From: an uncultured Spartobacteria bacterium
GTDB lineage: Bacteria > Verrucomicrobiota > Verrucomicrobiia > Chthoniobacterales > UBA6821
NCBI GenBank assembly: GCA_903858595.1
Contig: CAIOJL010000144.1
Span: 1-41,472, forward strand
Reading direction: 5' to 3'
Length of the DNA stretch: 41,472 nt
The notes beneath the pieces were generated by a model. The model was given only the letters and a program-made list of their open reading frames with translations, was not told the origin of the DNA and searched no databases. The position numbers were made by a program, and so were the translations under genes. Shown here one piece after another: positions 27,060-39,428 of the stretch (the first letter of the stretch is position 1; every line of letters begins with the position of its first letter).

Positions 27060-28187
27060 TCAGGCTGTGTGGTGCAGGAGAGCGATTGCGATCTCGATCA
27101 CGATCAATACGACGATCGCCACCTCGAGCAGTTCTCCTCGTGAACCGGAGGCCTCGGCATAGAGGGCAGCATAGGTATCCCTGACGATGGAGAGTTTCCG
27201 GTCGACTGCAGCGCTGACCGTCGGCACACGGAAGATCTCCAGCGCGGTCAAGTAGATGCGGGCCAGATAGACATCCTCAGTCACCTGGAGAACGTTGTCG
27301 GCCTTTTCGGTGAGTTCCGTCACCTCGGCAACCAGCGTGTAGAGCTTGCGAGCAAGGTCTGCGAAGCGTCTGGGCGCCAGGAGATTCGTCGCCCGTCGCG
27401 CCTGCTTCACGAGCTCGTACATGCGTGGCAGTTCGTCATCGAGCAGTTCGTCGTAGTAGCGGAACTCAAGCAACTGCGCATTCGCCACCTCGAGGATGTC
27501 GGAGACATCGGAATCGCTGCGGGGCTCGTAGATGAAGGCCCTGTCCCAAGTGAGCACCACCAGATCGTCCTCATAGTAGGAGAAGCGTTGTTTCAGCAGA
27601 TCCCTGCGGGCCTTCTCGGAGAGGGGACGGTTCTCGCCGGAGAGGATCGGCACGAGGTCAATTAGTTTCGGAAGCTCGGCCCCGACGACCGGCCTATCCC
27701 ATTTTTGCACAATGGCGACGAGGTGATCCTCCTCCAGGGTCGAGGCATTGGGTCTTGTCATCGCAGGAGTGAGTGAATTCCTGATCTGTTGCAGGAGATT
27801 CTGCCACGGGCCTCCTCCCAAGGCATTTGGTCCGATGCTTTGGTCCACCGCCTCGCAGAGTGTGGAGTATTCTTCCCAACTGAGATCCATCGCGGGCGTG
27901 CGGACGGAGAGAGCCACCACTCCGAAGTCATAGAGACGCGCCGAGACCGAGGCCTGATGACTGACTCCTGCGAACTCCAGCATCACGGGAGTCATCGTCA
28001 GCAGAACAGGAGGCACATCGAAGGTCAGGGCCTTTGGGGGTGTTGAACTCAGGCGGCTCCGGCTGGTAGATCGACCGCTTCCTTGAGAGCAGAGATCCTC
28101 GACCAGTTGCAGATCGATAGAGTAGGCGATGTCAAAAAGCCTTAGTGCGATGACCGCACCGGCTTGGACCTTCAATTTGGGCAACAT
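27060..28187 (-). CDS. RMD1/DUF155 family protein
   Basis: A protein of 375 residues with a soluble body and a C-terminal membrane helix (VAIVVLIVIEIAIALL). The central VSARLYDFGVVAL, the late ANAQLLEFRYYDEL block and the helical SIVRDTYAALYAEASGSRGELLE before the membrane helix resemble the DUF155 family, known from yeast Rmd1 and Rmd8 and from mitochondrial RMND1. The bacterial function is unknown. I chose the ATG at 28187 (MLPKLKVQAGAVIALRL); a TTG at 28220 is also in frame. It follows carB by about 106 bases on the same strand and may share its transcript. Confidence 0.65.
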   Translation of the reverse strand: MLPKLKVQAGAVIALRLFDIAYSIDLQLVEDLCSQGSGRSTSRSRLSSTPPKALTFDVPPVLLTMTPVMLEFAGVSHQASVSARLYDFGVVALSVRTPAMDLSWEEYSTLCEAVDQSIGPNALGGGPWQNLLQQIRNSLTPAMTRPNASTLEEDHLVAIVQKWDRPVVGAELPKLIDLVPILSGENRPLSEKARRDLLKQRFSYYEDDLVVLTWDRAFIYEPRSDSDVSDILEVANAQLLEFRYYDELLDDELPRMYELVKQARRATNLLAPRRFADLARKLYTLVAEVTELTEKADNVLQVTEDVYLARIYLTALEIFRVPTVSAAVDRKLSIVRDTYAALYAEASGSRGELLEVAIVVLIVIEIAIALLHHTA

Positions 28188-28293
28188 AAGAGGCGGAGGT
28201 ACTCTATGGGATAATGCCAAAGCGAACCCTTGTCACAATAACCCCGAATTGGTGATGCGCAACCAGCCGAGTTAGCTGGCACTCAGCGTTTGC

Positions 28294-31521
<3,228 letters not shown>

Positions 31522-31734
31522 GGAGTGCTACGTGTCGTAAAGTGTGTCGGTACCCCTCGGAGGAGGCCCTATATTCAACCCTCCAAGGTACAGGAGAGTC
31601 AAACGTGTAGTCGAAGGAGAGGAGTGAAATCGTTTGGCGGCTTCTGAACCGATCCATGAGTTCAACCCGTCATGAAGATCCCAAAGTCAGCGACTTTCTG
31701 GACATTACCACCCGCTCTCGCTAGTACCACACTC
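31522..31734. other. Divergent intergenic region between carB and the HD gene
   Basis: About 213 bases without a gene. It should hold promoters for carB (minus) and the HD gene (plus). I can see no clear paired -35/-10 boxes, and no pyrimidine attenuator hairpin with a T run. Confidence 0.5.
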
Positions 31735-32354
31735 ATGTCCGATAACCCAATCGTCCCAGATTCCAATCAAAGGAGTTCACCGGCTCCCAGCACTGGCAAG
31801 ATGCATTTTCATAGCATGGAGGAAATGAGCCGCGACGACTTTGCGATCTTGAAGCAGGTGCATGAGGAGAACCTGGAAAAGTTACCTGACCCTCTCCTTA
31901 GCCTGCTCAACAGTCTGGGCGGGGACGAAGCCTATCCGGTGGCTGCCTAGAGCATTCCCTCCAGGCTGCCACTCGTGCCCTGAGGGATGGTCGGGACGAG
32001 GAATATGTGGTCGTGGCGTTGCTTCATGATGTGGGGGAGGCGCTTGGTCCCATGAATCACGGCGAGGTCATCGGTGCCGTACTGCACCCGTTCATCAGCG
32101 AAGCCAATCACTGGATGCTTGTCAACCACCCCCTATTCCAGACCTACTTTTATGGGAGTCATGTCGGAATCGATCCCAATGGCAGGGATATTTACAGGGA
32201 TCATCCCCACTTCGAGCACACGGCCGAGTTCTGCGCCAAATATGACGAGGTTTCCTTCGATCCTGATTACCCAGTGGAACATTTAGAGACATTCATTCCG
32301 ATGGTTAGGAGGGTGCTCTCGAAAAAGCGGACTGCACCCGGTCAGGAGAAATGA
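31735..32354 (+). pseudogene. HD-domain phosphohydrolase/oxygenase-like gene, broken by a one-base frameshift
   Basis: The first part (31735-31950) ends at TAG after LNSLGGDEAYPVAA. The second part continues in another frame from 31947 with LEHSLQAATRALRDGRDEEY, then VVVALLHDVGEALGPMNH, and runs to 32354. Together they give a normal HD protein of about 206 residues. The HD residues (LEHS, LLHD) and the conserved ISEANHWML, HPHFEHTAEFCAKYDEVSFDP are intact in the second part. One extra C in the CC at 31946-31947 would rejoin the frames as VAALEHS. There is no slippery heptamer, so this is a recent mutation or a sequencing error. The pattern recalls PhnZ/MIOX-like HD proteins, but the substrate is unknown. 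Confidence 0.8.
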
Positions 32355-32381
32355 GCGGGATCTATTTTTTCGAATTGGACT

Positions 32382-33338
32382 TCATTCCTGCCTTGGCAGA
32401 CGCGTGACTAGAATGGTCGTGTCCCCAGTGATGGGGATCAGGATAGCCTCTTCCAGTAAGGAGGGAATCAGCATGAACCCGCCGGGTCGAATGTTCGTTC
32501 CAGAGCACTCCACCTCACCCGTCAGGCACGTGACGATAGAGAAGTCCCCCGTGGTAGCGATATTCCTGGGGCAGGGGAGGGGGATCTTCTCGACATGAAA
32601 ATAGGGACAGTCGGCAACTACGGTTTGAGAGGAGGGAGTTAGAGGTGGCTCGAAATCGTTGAAATCAATGGAAGCCAGCGATTCTTTGATATGAAGATCA
32701 CGCGGATTTCCGTCGAGACCCCGCCGATTCCAATCGAAGACGCGGTAGGTGGTGTCGCTGTTCTGCTGAACTTCAACGATCACCAAACCCTCACCAATGG
32801 CATGCAGTCTTCCACTCGGAATGAAGATGCTCTCCCCAGTGTCAGCTTGTACACTGTGAAGCGTCTCCTCAACCGTGCCCTCCTGGAGGGCCTGCTCGAA
32901 CTGCTTTCGTGAAACCCCTTTCTTGAGTCCGGCATAGACGGAGGCTCCTTTGGAGGCATGGAGAAAATACCAGCATTCCGTCTTCGGCTCCCCGTTCATG
33001 GATGCGGCCCTCGCCACCGGGGGGTGGACTTGGACGGAGAGGCGCTCACGGGCATCAAGTAGCTTTATCAGAAGGGGAAAACGGGGGGAGGGGTTGGAGG
33101 TGTGCAGGGATCCGAAGACCTCCTCACGGTGTCCGATCCATAGGTCGTGAAGAGTCTTACCTTTTAGGGGACCTTCATGCACCACGCTCTGCGCCTCGGG
33201 TCGGTCAACCATTTCCCAGAGTTCTCCGACTGGAACCGCATGCGGAAGTGTTTTGCCCAGCAGAGTCTCGAACCGGCGCCCCCCCCAGACGCGTTCCATG
33301 GCCAGGGGATCGAAAGTGATCGGGGATGATAGATTCAT
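32382..33338 (-). CDS. manA: Mannose-6-phosphate isomerase, class I
   Basis: A zinc-dependent isomerase of 318 residues that interconverts fructose 6-phosphate and mannose 6-phosphate. Metal ligands are Q103 and H105 (SVQVHPP), E121 (KTECWYFL) and H179 (SGRLHAIG). VQQNSDTTYRVFDWNR is the conserved late motif. The length fits the short class seen in Bacillus and many other bacteria. I chose the ATG at 33338 (MNLSSPITFDPLAMERVWGG) because the upstream frame has no similarity. It is convergent with the HD gene and divergent from ftsK. Confidence 0.9.
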   Translation of the reverse strand: MNLSSPITFDPLAMERVWGGRRFETLLGKTLPHAVPVGELWEMVDRPEAQSVVHEGPLKGKTLHDLWIGHREEVFGSLHTSNPSPRFPLLIKLLDARERLSVQVHPPVARAASMNGEPKTECWYFLHASKGASVYAGLKKGVSRKQFEQALQEGTVEETLHSVQADTGESIFIPSGRLHAIGEGLVIVEVQQNSDTTYRVFDWNRRGLDGNPRDLHIKESLASIDFNDFEPPLTPSSQTVVADCPYFHVEKIPLPCPRNIATTGDFSIVTCLTGEVECSGTNIRPGGFMLIPSLLEEAILIPITGDTTILVTRLPRQE

Positions 33339-33400
33339 GTGTGGACAAGTAGTATTCCCAAGATGCCTGCGATTGCCAAGACCACACGGTATCCTGCAAG

Positions 33401-35911
33401 ATGAACCAGATGGTCTCGACACGACGTAAACGCTCCTTGGATGAAATAACGGGGGTTCTTCTGCTTTTTGGAGGAATCCTGCTCTTTCTCGCACTCTGCT
33501 CCTTCGAGCCAAGGGATGTTTCCCCCTGGCTGCCGTATGCGAAACACGCCCATTCCTCGGAATATCCGGTTAACTTCATCGGTCGTGTGGGAGCGGATAT
33601 TGCCGGCCTGTTTTACTTTCTTTTCGGCGGCGCCTCCTACTTCGCCTCAGTGGCCCTGGTTGGGCTCGGAATAGCCAAGTTCACGACTCCGGAATTCCGA
33701 CTCGGTATCCGCCTGGGATGGGCGCTTGTTTTTGTCCTGAGTTGGTCAACCCTGCTTGATTTGCAGCATCTGATTCTGCGTGATTGGCACGAGAAATTCA
33801 ACATTCAGGGGCCCGGTGGATGGTTCGGACACCGGATTGATCTGGTGCTCGGGCGACATGTGCTTGGCACGCTCGGATCGGGTCTTATCTTTATGGCCCT
33901 TGCCCTGGTCAGCCTCATCCTGGCAACAGGATTCCATCCGATCCTGGCACTGCGCCGGGCCTTTGTTTTTTTGGTTTCGATCCTTGGAACGCTCGTCGGT
34001 TTCTTGATCGGGTTGATTAAAAAGCACCTTGCCAACCGGAAAAAGGAATCCGAGCTGCTGGAGGAGATTGAGCCTCCCCGCTATCGCACGGGCAATCGTC
34101 GCAAGTCTCCCGCCGTGGAAACCAAGGTTGAGAAATTGTCTGAGGAAGGTGTTTCGATCGGATCACCTCCCTCAACTGATCTCCCTTCCCCCAAGATCAT
34201 CGATGCCAGCGTTCCGGCGCCGGCCCGCAAGCCCACACTGGCGGAAGTGATGAAGAGTAAATCCAACTCTAAGCAGAGTGATTCCCTTCCTGCTGCCGGC
34301 GGCCTTGGTGAGTTGAGTTTGGAGGAATACACCTTACCCGGTTTTGAACTTCTGGAGACCTATGATGATGAGGGGCACAAACCCGCTGATCCGGCCGAGC
34401 TTCAAGGGGTACAGAAGATCATTCTGGAGACGCTTGCCCAATTCGACATTGAGGCTTCTCCCGGAGACATCACCAAGGGTCCGACAATCACACGTTACGA
34501 GGTCTATCCCGCCACCGGCGTACGCGTGGAGCGCATCTCGGCGCTGGAAAAAAATCTGGCCCGTGCCACACGTGCGGAACGAATCAATATTCTGGCTCCG
34601 ATTCCCGGGAAGGACACTGTCGGCATCGAGATCGCCAACTCCAGCAAGGTAAAGGTGAGCATCCGCGAGCTTTTTGAGAGCGAGGCCTGGCACACGACGA
34701 AAGCCGCCTTGCCTCTTGCTCTAGGGAAGGATGTTTACGGTCAGGCCATCATCACCGATCTCGCCGCGATGCCTCACCTGCTTGTGGCGGGTGCTACAGG
34801 TAGCGGCAAGAGCGTCTGCATCAACTCCATCATCACCAGCCTGATCTTCAAGCACACGCCCGAGACCCTACGATTCATCATGATCGATCCGAAGGTCGTG
34901 GAGATGCAGGTCTACAATGATCTCCCCCATCTGGTGACTCCGGTCGTGACGGATCCGAAGAAGGTCCTTCTGGCATTGCGCTGGGTGGTCGACGAGATGG
35001 AAAAGCGCTATGGCATCTTCGCCAAGGTGGGCGTCAAGAATATCAGCGGCTTCAATAGCCGACCCAAGCCCGAGAAAGCACCCTTGACTGTGGTGGCGGA
35101 TGGCTACTCCGAAGGGGAAGAAACTTCCGAAGTGAGCGAGATTGCTCATGATCCCTTCGATTCGACCATGGTTGCCATTCTAGAGGATCAGGAGGAACCA
35201 GCGGTGCCGGAACTTCCGCTCAATCCCGGTGACGACATGATCATTCCGGACCAGATGCCTTTTATCGTCGTGATCGTCGACGAGTTGGCCGATCTCATGC
35301 AGACAGCGCCTGCCGATGTCGAGGGGGCAATCGCCCGCATCACTCAGAAGGCGCGTGCCGCCGGAATCCACATGATCGTGGCGACACAGACGCCCCGCTC
35401 AAGCGTCGTCACCGGAGTCATTAAGGCGAATATTCCCTCCCGCATCGCCTTCCAAGTGGCCTCGGGTCTCGACAGTCGGGTTATCCTAGACATGAATGGC
35501 GCAGAAAAACTCCTCGGTAAGGGAGACATGCTTTATATGCCCCCGGGAAGCGCGAAGCTCACGCGGGCACAAGGCGTCCTAGTCACCGATGAGGAGATCC
35601 ATCGAGTCGTGGCCAATCTCGCCACCCAGGCTAAGCCTGTCTTCGAGCCCAGTATCTCCGCCAAGCTCTCTTCCAATACCATGCCGGAAGATGAGATCAC
35701 CGACGAAGAGGAGGATCTTGTCGACAGGTGCCTCGAGATCATCCGTCAAGAGAAAAAGGCCTCCACCTCCATGCTGCAGCGTCGTTTGCGACTGGGTTAC
35801 ACCCGTGCCGCGCGTATTGTCGACATTCTTGAGCAACGTGGCATTCTGGGGCCCAAAGATGGGGCGAAAGACCGCGAGATTCTCGTTGATCTGGATGGTC
35901 TGGACGACTGA
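33401..35911 (+). CDS. ftsK: DNA translocase FtsK/SpoIIIE
   Basis: FtsK of 836 residues. The N-terminal 205 or so residues contain four or five membrane helices that anchor it at the division septum. A charged, low-complexity linker runs from about 210 to 310. The motor has Walker A GATGSGKSV (about 464-472), Walker B in IVVIVDELADLM (about 622) and ARAAGIHMIVATQTP. The C-terminal winged-helix gamma domain (ASTSMLQRRLRLGYTRAARIV) reads KOPS-like sites. Between the two Walker motifs there is an unusually long acidic insertion (about 550-618). It should pump DNA to clear the septum and activate dimer resolution. Confidence 0.95.
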   Translation: MNQMVSTRRKRSLDEITGVLLLFGGILLFLALCSFEPRDVSPWLPYAKHAHSSEYPVNFIGRVGADIAGLFYFLFGGASYFASVALVGLGIAKFTTPEFRLGIRLGWALVFVLSWSTLLDLQHLILRDWHEKFNIQGPGGWFGHRIDLVLGRHVLGTLGSGLIFMALALVSLILATGFHPILALRRAFVFLVSILGTLVGFLIGLIKKHLANRKKESELLEEIEPPRYRTGNRRKSPAVETKVEKLSEEGVSIGSPPSTDLPSPKIIDASVPAPARKPTLAEVMKSKSNSKQSDSLPAAGGLGELSLEEYTLPGFELLETYDDEGHKPADPAELQGVQKIILETLAQFDIEASPGDITKGPTITRYEVYPATGVRVERISALEKNLARATRAERINILAPIPGKDTVGIEIANSSKVKVSIRELFESEAWHTTKAALPLALGKDVYGQAIITDLAAMPHLLVAGATGSGKSVCINSIITSLIFKHTPETLRFIMIDPKVVEMQVYNDLPHLVTPVVTDPKKVLLALRWVVDEMEKRYGIFAKVGVKNISGFNSRPKPEKAPLTVVADGYSEGEETSEVSEIAHDPFDSTMVAILEDQEEPAVPELPLNPGDDMIIPDQMPFIVVIVDELADLMQTAPADVEGAIARITQKARAAGIHMIVATQTPRSSVVTGVIKANIPSRIAFQVASGLDSRVILDMNGAEKLLGKGDMLYMPPGSAKLTRAQGVLVTDEEIHRVVANLATQAKPVFEPSISAKLSSNTMPEDEITDEEEDLVDRCLEIIRQEKKASTSMLQRRLRLGYTRAARIVDILEQRGILGPKDGAKDREILVDLDGLDD

Positions 35912-35940
35912 GAGTTCCACCTGTCTGACCTTCATTATAT

Positions 35941-36420
35941 ATGTTTTTTCAACCGACATCTTCGCCCAGGCCACTTGGTCCTCTTTTCCGTGAGGCGAGA
36001 CAGGATCTTGGGCTGAGCCTTGGTGAGGCGTCACGGTTAACAAGGCTTTCCGAACAGGAGATCGAACTGATGGAGGAGGGTAGATCCCTGAATTCCGATG
36101 TCGCCCGCATCCATTCAGCGTCCTATGCGAGAGCTCTGGGATTGGATCCACTTTCCATCCGCGACTCCCTTCCCTCCATGCCGGAGCTGGCACCTAAGAA
36201 CTGCCAGTATCTCTCTAATTACGCACGCCCTCTGAAACCTCCCTTCGAATGGAGTCTGGAACTACTGGCTCCTTTAGCTCCCTTGGGACGTGCAACCGTT
36301 TATTTCCTGCTGGTGACCACACTCCTGAGTACCTGGGGCGTGATGCGCCAACTATCGCGCGTCCGATCTATTCCCTGGATCACCAGCAACGCCAGCCTCT
36401 CTTCCTTTTCCACCCGATAA
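35941..36420 (+). CDS. Short RodZ-like helix-turn-helix membrane protein
   Basis: A protein of 159 residues. An N-terminal helix-turn-helix of the RodZ/HTH_25 type (LFREARQDLGLSLGEASRLTRLS, about 15-37, then SYARALGLDP) is followed by a proline-rich stretch and a single membrane segment (ATVYFLLVTTLLSTWGVM, about 117-134). In RodZ the same order anchors MreB to the membrane, but the periplasmic C-terminal domain is missing here. It sits between ftsK and rimO, 10 bases before rimO, and may share their transcript. A role in cell shape is inferred only. Confidence 0.65.
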   Translation: MFFQPTSSPRPLGPLFREARQDLGLSLGEASRLTRLSEQEIELMEEGRSLNSDVARIHSASYARALGLDPLSIRDSLPSMPELAPKNCQYLSNYARPLKPPFEWSLELLAPLAPLGRATVYFLLVTTLLSTWGVMRQLSRVRSIPWITSNASLSSFSTR

Positions 36421-36430
36421 TTTCCAACCG

Positions 36431-37825
36431 ATGAGCACGACCCAGATTACTGAAACCCGCAAGATCGGCTTGATCAGCCTTGGCTGTGCCAAGAACCTCG
36501 TCGATGCCGAAATCCTGCTTGGAGATGCCAAGCTCCACGGCTACGAACTCACGAACGAGACCGACGAGGCCGATGTTGTCCTTGTCAATACCTGCGGATT
36601 CATCGATCCGGCGAAGGAGGAGAGTATCAATGCGATCCTGGAGGCTAACCGCCGCCGTCTCCATGGTGCAAAACCGGGACAGAAGCTTGTCGTGGGGGGA
36701 TGCCTTTCCCAACGCTATTCGAGCGATCTCGCCATTCAGCTTCCCGAAGTGGATGCCTTCATGGGGTTGGATGAGATCAAGAGCGCTGGCTCGTTCTTTG
36801 ACCGCCTTCTTGACGACGAGCGTGAAGAGACGGGGGCCTTGGTCGAGGTTTCGCGCCGTGCCGCCTACATTCCCGACTACGACACTCCGCGTGTCCGTCT
36901 CACGGCTTCCCACACCGCTTATGTGAAAATCGCAGAAGGATGCAACCACCCCTGTTCCTTCTGCGTCATCCCGAGGATGCGCGGCCGTCATCGCAGTCGC
37001 ACGATTGAGTCCGTGGTGAAGGAAGTCGAGGGACTGGTGGCTTCCGGCGTGAAGGAGATCAACCTCATCAGCCAGGACACAACTTACTACGGGATGGATC
37101 TTTGGGAGGAGAAGGCTGGACCGCGTCAGCCGGTTGATGAAGCCAGAGGTCCTGGACTTCCCTCCCTGCTCGACGCCTTGGCGGCGATCCCGGGCAAGTT
37201 CTGGATCCGGCTTCTCTACACCCATCCGGCCCACTGGAGCGACGACATGATCGCCGCTATCGCCCGCAATCCCAAGGTGGCCCGCTATGTTGATATGCCA
37301 CTCCAGCACATCCATGACGTGATGCTGGATGCTATGCGCCGCGAAACGGACCGCGGACATATCGAACGCCTGATCGACCGGATGCGTGCCGGCATTCCCG
37401 GACTGACGATCAGGACGACCTTCATTGTGGGCTTCCCTGGAGAAGCCGAGGAGCATTTTGAGAGTCTCTTGGAATTCATGGATGCCCGCCGGTTTGAGCG
37501 TCTGGGTGTCTTTAACTACTCCCGCGAGGAGGAATCCCGCGCCGCAAAGCTTCCGGGTCAGATCCATGGTGGCACCAAGAAGCGCCGTCACCGTGAGGCG
37601 ATGCTTGTCCAGCAGGAGATCGCCGTCGAACTGGCTCTGGAGCAGGTGGGCAGGGAGATGATCGTTCTTGCGGACACTGCTGGATTCGGGCGCACCGAGG
37701 GGGATGCCCCCGATGTCGATTGCCGCGTCCACTTTACCAGGCCCGTGAAAGCAGGGGAGTTCTACCGTGTCAGGATCACCGGTACCCGCGGCTATGATCT
37801 CGAGGCGGAGCCGCTCCTTGATTAG
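36431..37825 (+). CDS. rimO: Ribosomal protein S12 methylthiotransferase RimO
   Basis: RimO of 464 residues, a radical-SAM enzyme with two iron-sulfur clusters that methylthiolates an aspartate of ribosomal protein S12. The N-terminal UPF0004 domain supplies C19 (SLGCAKN), C55 (NTCGF) and C91 (GGCLSQRY). The radical-SAM motif is C171-x3-C175-x2-C178 (CNHPCSFC). A TRAM domain fills the C-terminus (about 395-464). LGCAKNLVDAE and MRGRHRSR favour RimO over MiaB. Confidence 0.95.
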   Translation: MSTTQITETRKIGLISLGCAKNLVDAEILLGDAKLHGYELTNETDEADVVLVNTCGFIDPAKEESINAILEANRRRLHGAKPGQKLVVGGCLSQRYSSDLAIQLPEVDAFMGLDEIKSAGSFFDRLLDDEREETGALVEVSRRAAYIPDYDTPRVRLTASHTAYVKIAEGCNHPCSFCVIPRMRGRHRSRTIESVVKEVEGLVASGVKEINLISQDTTYYGMDLWEEKAGPRQPVDEARGPGLPSLLDALAAIPGKFWIRLLYTHPAHWSDDMIAAIARNPKVARYVDMPLQHIHDVMLDAMRRETDRGHIERLIDRMRAGIPGLTIRTTFIVGFPGEAEEHFESLLEFMDARRFERLGVFNYSREEESRAAKLPGQIHGGTKKRRHREAMLVQQEIAVELALEQVGREMIVLADTAGFGRTEGDAPDVDCRVHFTRPVKAGEFYRVRITGTRGYDLEAEPLLD

Positions 37826-37850
37826 CCAGCTGAGGTGAGGTTCCTGCAAG

Positions 37851-38642
37851 ATGAATTTTCCGTATTCCTTTCCGCTGACACGGGCATTTAGCCTCTATCT
37901 GGGACAGATTGCTTTCCTGGTCGGCGAGTCCTTCTCGTCGATCTTGCTCGGAAGGATCCGCTGGCGTCTGGTTCTGAACCAGATTGTCGAGATCGGATTC
38001 GGCTCCCAGGCCGTCGTCATCATCACGGGGATTTTCACAGGAGCTGTTTTCACGGCACAGATTTTTTTCCAATTTAACGCCTTGAACATGAGTTCCGCAG
38101 TCGGTCCCGTGGTATCCATCGCCCTCTGCCGTGAACTCGGCCCTGTCCTGACTGGACTCATGGTGGCTGGTCGCGTCGGAGCCGCCATCTGCGCAGAGAT
38201 CGGCACGATGAGGGTAACCCAACAGATCGACGCCCTCCGTGCCCTGGCGGTTCATCCGATCGATTACCTCGTGGTGCCCCGTGCCGTGGCGATGATGATC
38301 TCGATGCCCCTACTCGTGGGGGAATGCATTTTCTTCGCCCTTACAGCCAGTTACTACGTGGCCACACGGATCCTGAATGTGAACAGCGTCTTCTTTCTGC
38401 AGCACATGTGGTTCTACACACACACCAAGGACATGGTCATGGCGCTGACCAAAGGATTTGTCTTCGCCTTGATCGTTGTCTTTGTCGGATGTCAGCAGGG
38501 ACTCACGACCAGCAATGGTGCCGTCGGTGTGGGACGCTCCACGACCGAGGCAGTGGTCATCAGTTCCCTGACCATCCTGATGATCAACTTCTTCCTGACG
38601 ATGGGGCTGAACATCATCTTTCCAGCCGGAGGGAAGTTGTGA
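37851..38642 (+). CDS. mlaE: MlaE family lipid ABC transporter permease
   Basis: A permease of 263 residues of the MlaE/YrbE family with about five or six membrane segments. Typical motifs are GAVFTAQIFFQF, LCRELGPVLTGLMVAGRVGAAICAEIG, TMRVTQQIDALRALAVHPIDYLVVPR and the late QQGLTTSNGAVGVGRSTTEAVV. It should form the inner-membrane channel of a phospholipid transport complex with the following ATPase and MCE protein. The last A of its TGA is also the first base of the next gene's ATG. Confidence 0.94.
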   Translation: MNFPYSFPLTRAFSLYLGQIAFLVGESFSSILLGRIRWRLVLNQIVEIGFGSQAVVIITGIFTGAVFTAQIFFQFNALNMSSAVGPVVSIALCRELGPVLTGLMVAGRVGAAICAEIGTMRVTQQIDALRALAVHPIDYLVVPRAVAMMISMPLLVGECIFFALTASYYVATRILNVNSVFFLQHMWFYTHTKDMVMALTKGFVFALIVVFVGCQQGLTTSNGAVGVGRSTTEAVVISSLTILMINFFLTMGLNIIFPAGGKL

Positions 38643-39400
38643 TGATCTCCGCAGGCGATAACCTGATCGAGGTCCGCAACCTCCGCCAGAGCTTCTCCGG
38701 ACAGGAGATTCTGCGCGGTGTGAACCTCGACATTCCCCGGGGTGAGACCACCGTGCTTCTGGGACAGAGTGGCGGAGGGAAGAGTGTTTTTCTCAGGCAG
38801 CTCATCGGACTGATCCACCCCCTCTCCGGATCCATTAAGATCGACGGTGAGGAAATTGCCCATCTCGACGAGCGTCAGCTCGAGCCAATCCGTCGGAAGA
38901 TCGGGATGCTCTTTCAGGATGGGGCACTCTTCGACTCGATGACGGTTTTCGAGAATGTGGCCTTTCCCCTGCGTGAACGCGGTGAGCGGAGTGAAAAAAT
39001 CGTCTGGGAGAAGGTTGCCAGATCCTTGGAGCTCGTCTCTCTGGAGGGGCAGGATCAGAAGATGCCGTCCAATCTCAGCGGAGGCATGCGCAAGCGCGCC
39101 GCTCTTGCCCGCGCCATCATCACCGAGCCCGCCTGCATTCTCTATGACGAGCCGACAGCCGGTCTCGATCCCATTGTTTCTGACACGATCAATAAGCTCA
39201 TCAGACGCATGCAATCCCAGCTCAAGGTGACATCCATCGTCGTGACCCACGACATGATCAGCACCAATTATATTGCCGACCGAGTAGCCCTTCTCCGCGA
39301 GGGACGCATTCATTTCGACGGCTCACTTGCGGATCTTCACAACTCGACGGACCCCGTGATTACGGATTTCATCGAAGGACGTTCCCACGAAATCGATTAA
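38642..39400 (+). CDS. mlaF: MlaF-type ATPase of the lipid transporter
   Basis: An ABC ATPase of 252 residues. Walker A is GQSGGGKS (41-48), the Q-loop is in GMLFQDGALFDSMTVFENV, the signature is NLSGGMRKRAALARAI, and Walker B is CILYDEPTAGLDP, followed by VTHDM. SGGMRKR and FQDGALFDSMTV are typical of the MlaF branch. I chose the ATG at 38642, which overlaps the mlaE stop; the frame is open upstream only as a shadow of mlaE. Confidence 0.95.
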   Translation: MISAGDNLIEVRNLRQSFSGQEILRGVNLDIPRGETTVLLGQSGGGKSVFLRQLIGLIHPLSGSIKIDGEEIAHLDERQLEPIRRKIGMLFQDGALFDSMTVFENVAFPLRERGERSEKIVWEKVARSLELVSLEGQDQKMPSNLSGGMRKRAALARAIITEPACILYDEPTAGLDPIVSDTINKLIRRMQSQLKVTSIVVTHDMISTNYIADRVALLREGRIHFDGSLADLHNSTDPVITDFIEGRSHEID

Positions 39401-39428
39401 GAGACCAAGACCTTCCCGTTATTCCACT

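Noticed and set aside
28263-28279. CCAGC/GCTGG hairpin after carB as a terminator
   Set aside because: Five pairs and no T run on the minus strand; not enough to call.
31940-31952. Programmed -1 frameshift in the HD gene
   Set aside because: There is no slippery heptamer, and re-pairing of the Ala codon in the -1 frame is poor. A lost base is simpler.
36380-37849. 489-codon open frame on the minus strand
   Set aside because: It is exactly antisense to rimO, whose motifs are unmistakable; the long frame is a by-product of codon bias.
38492-39313. 273-codon minus-strand open frame
   Set aside because: Antisense to mlaE and mlaF.
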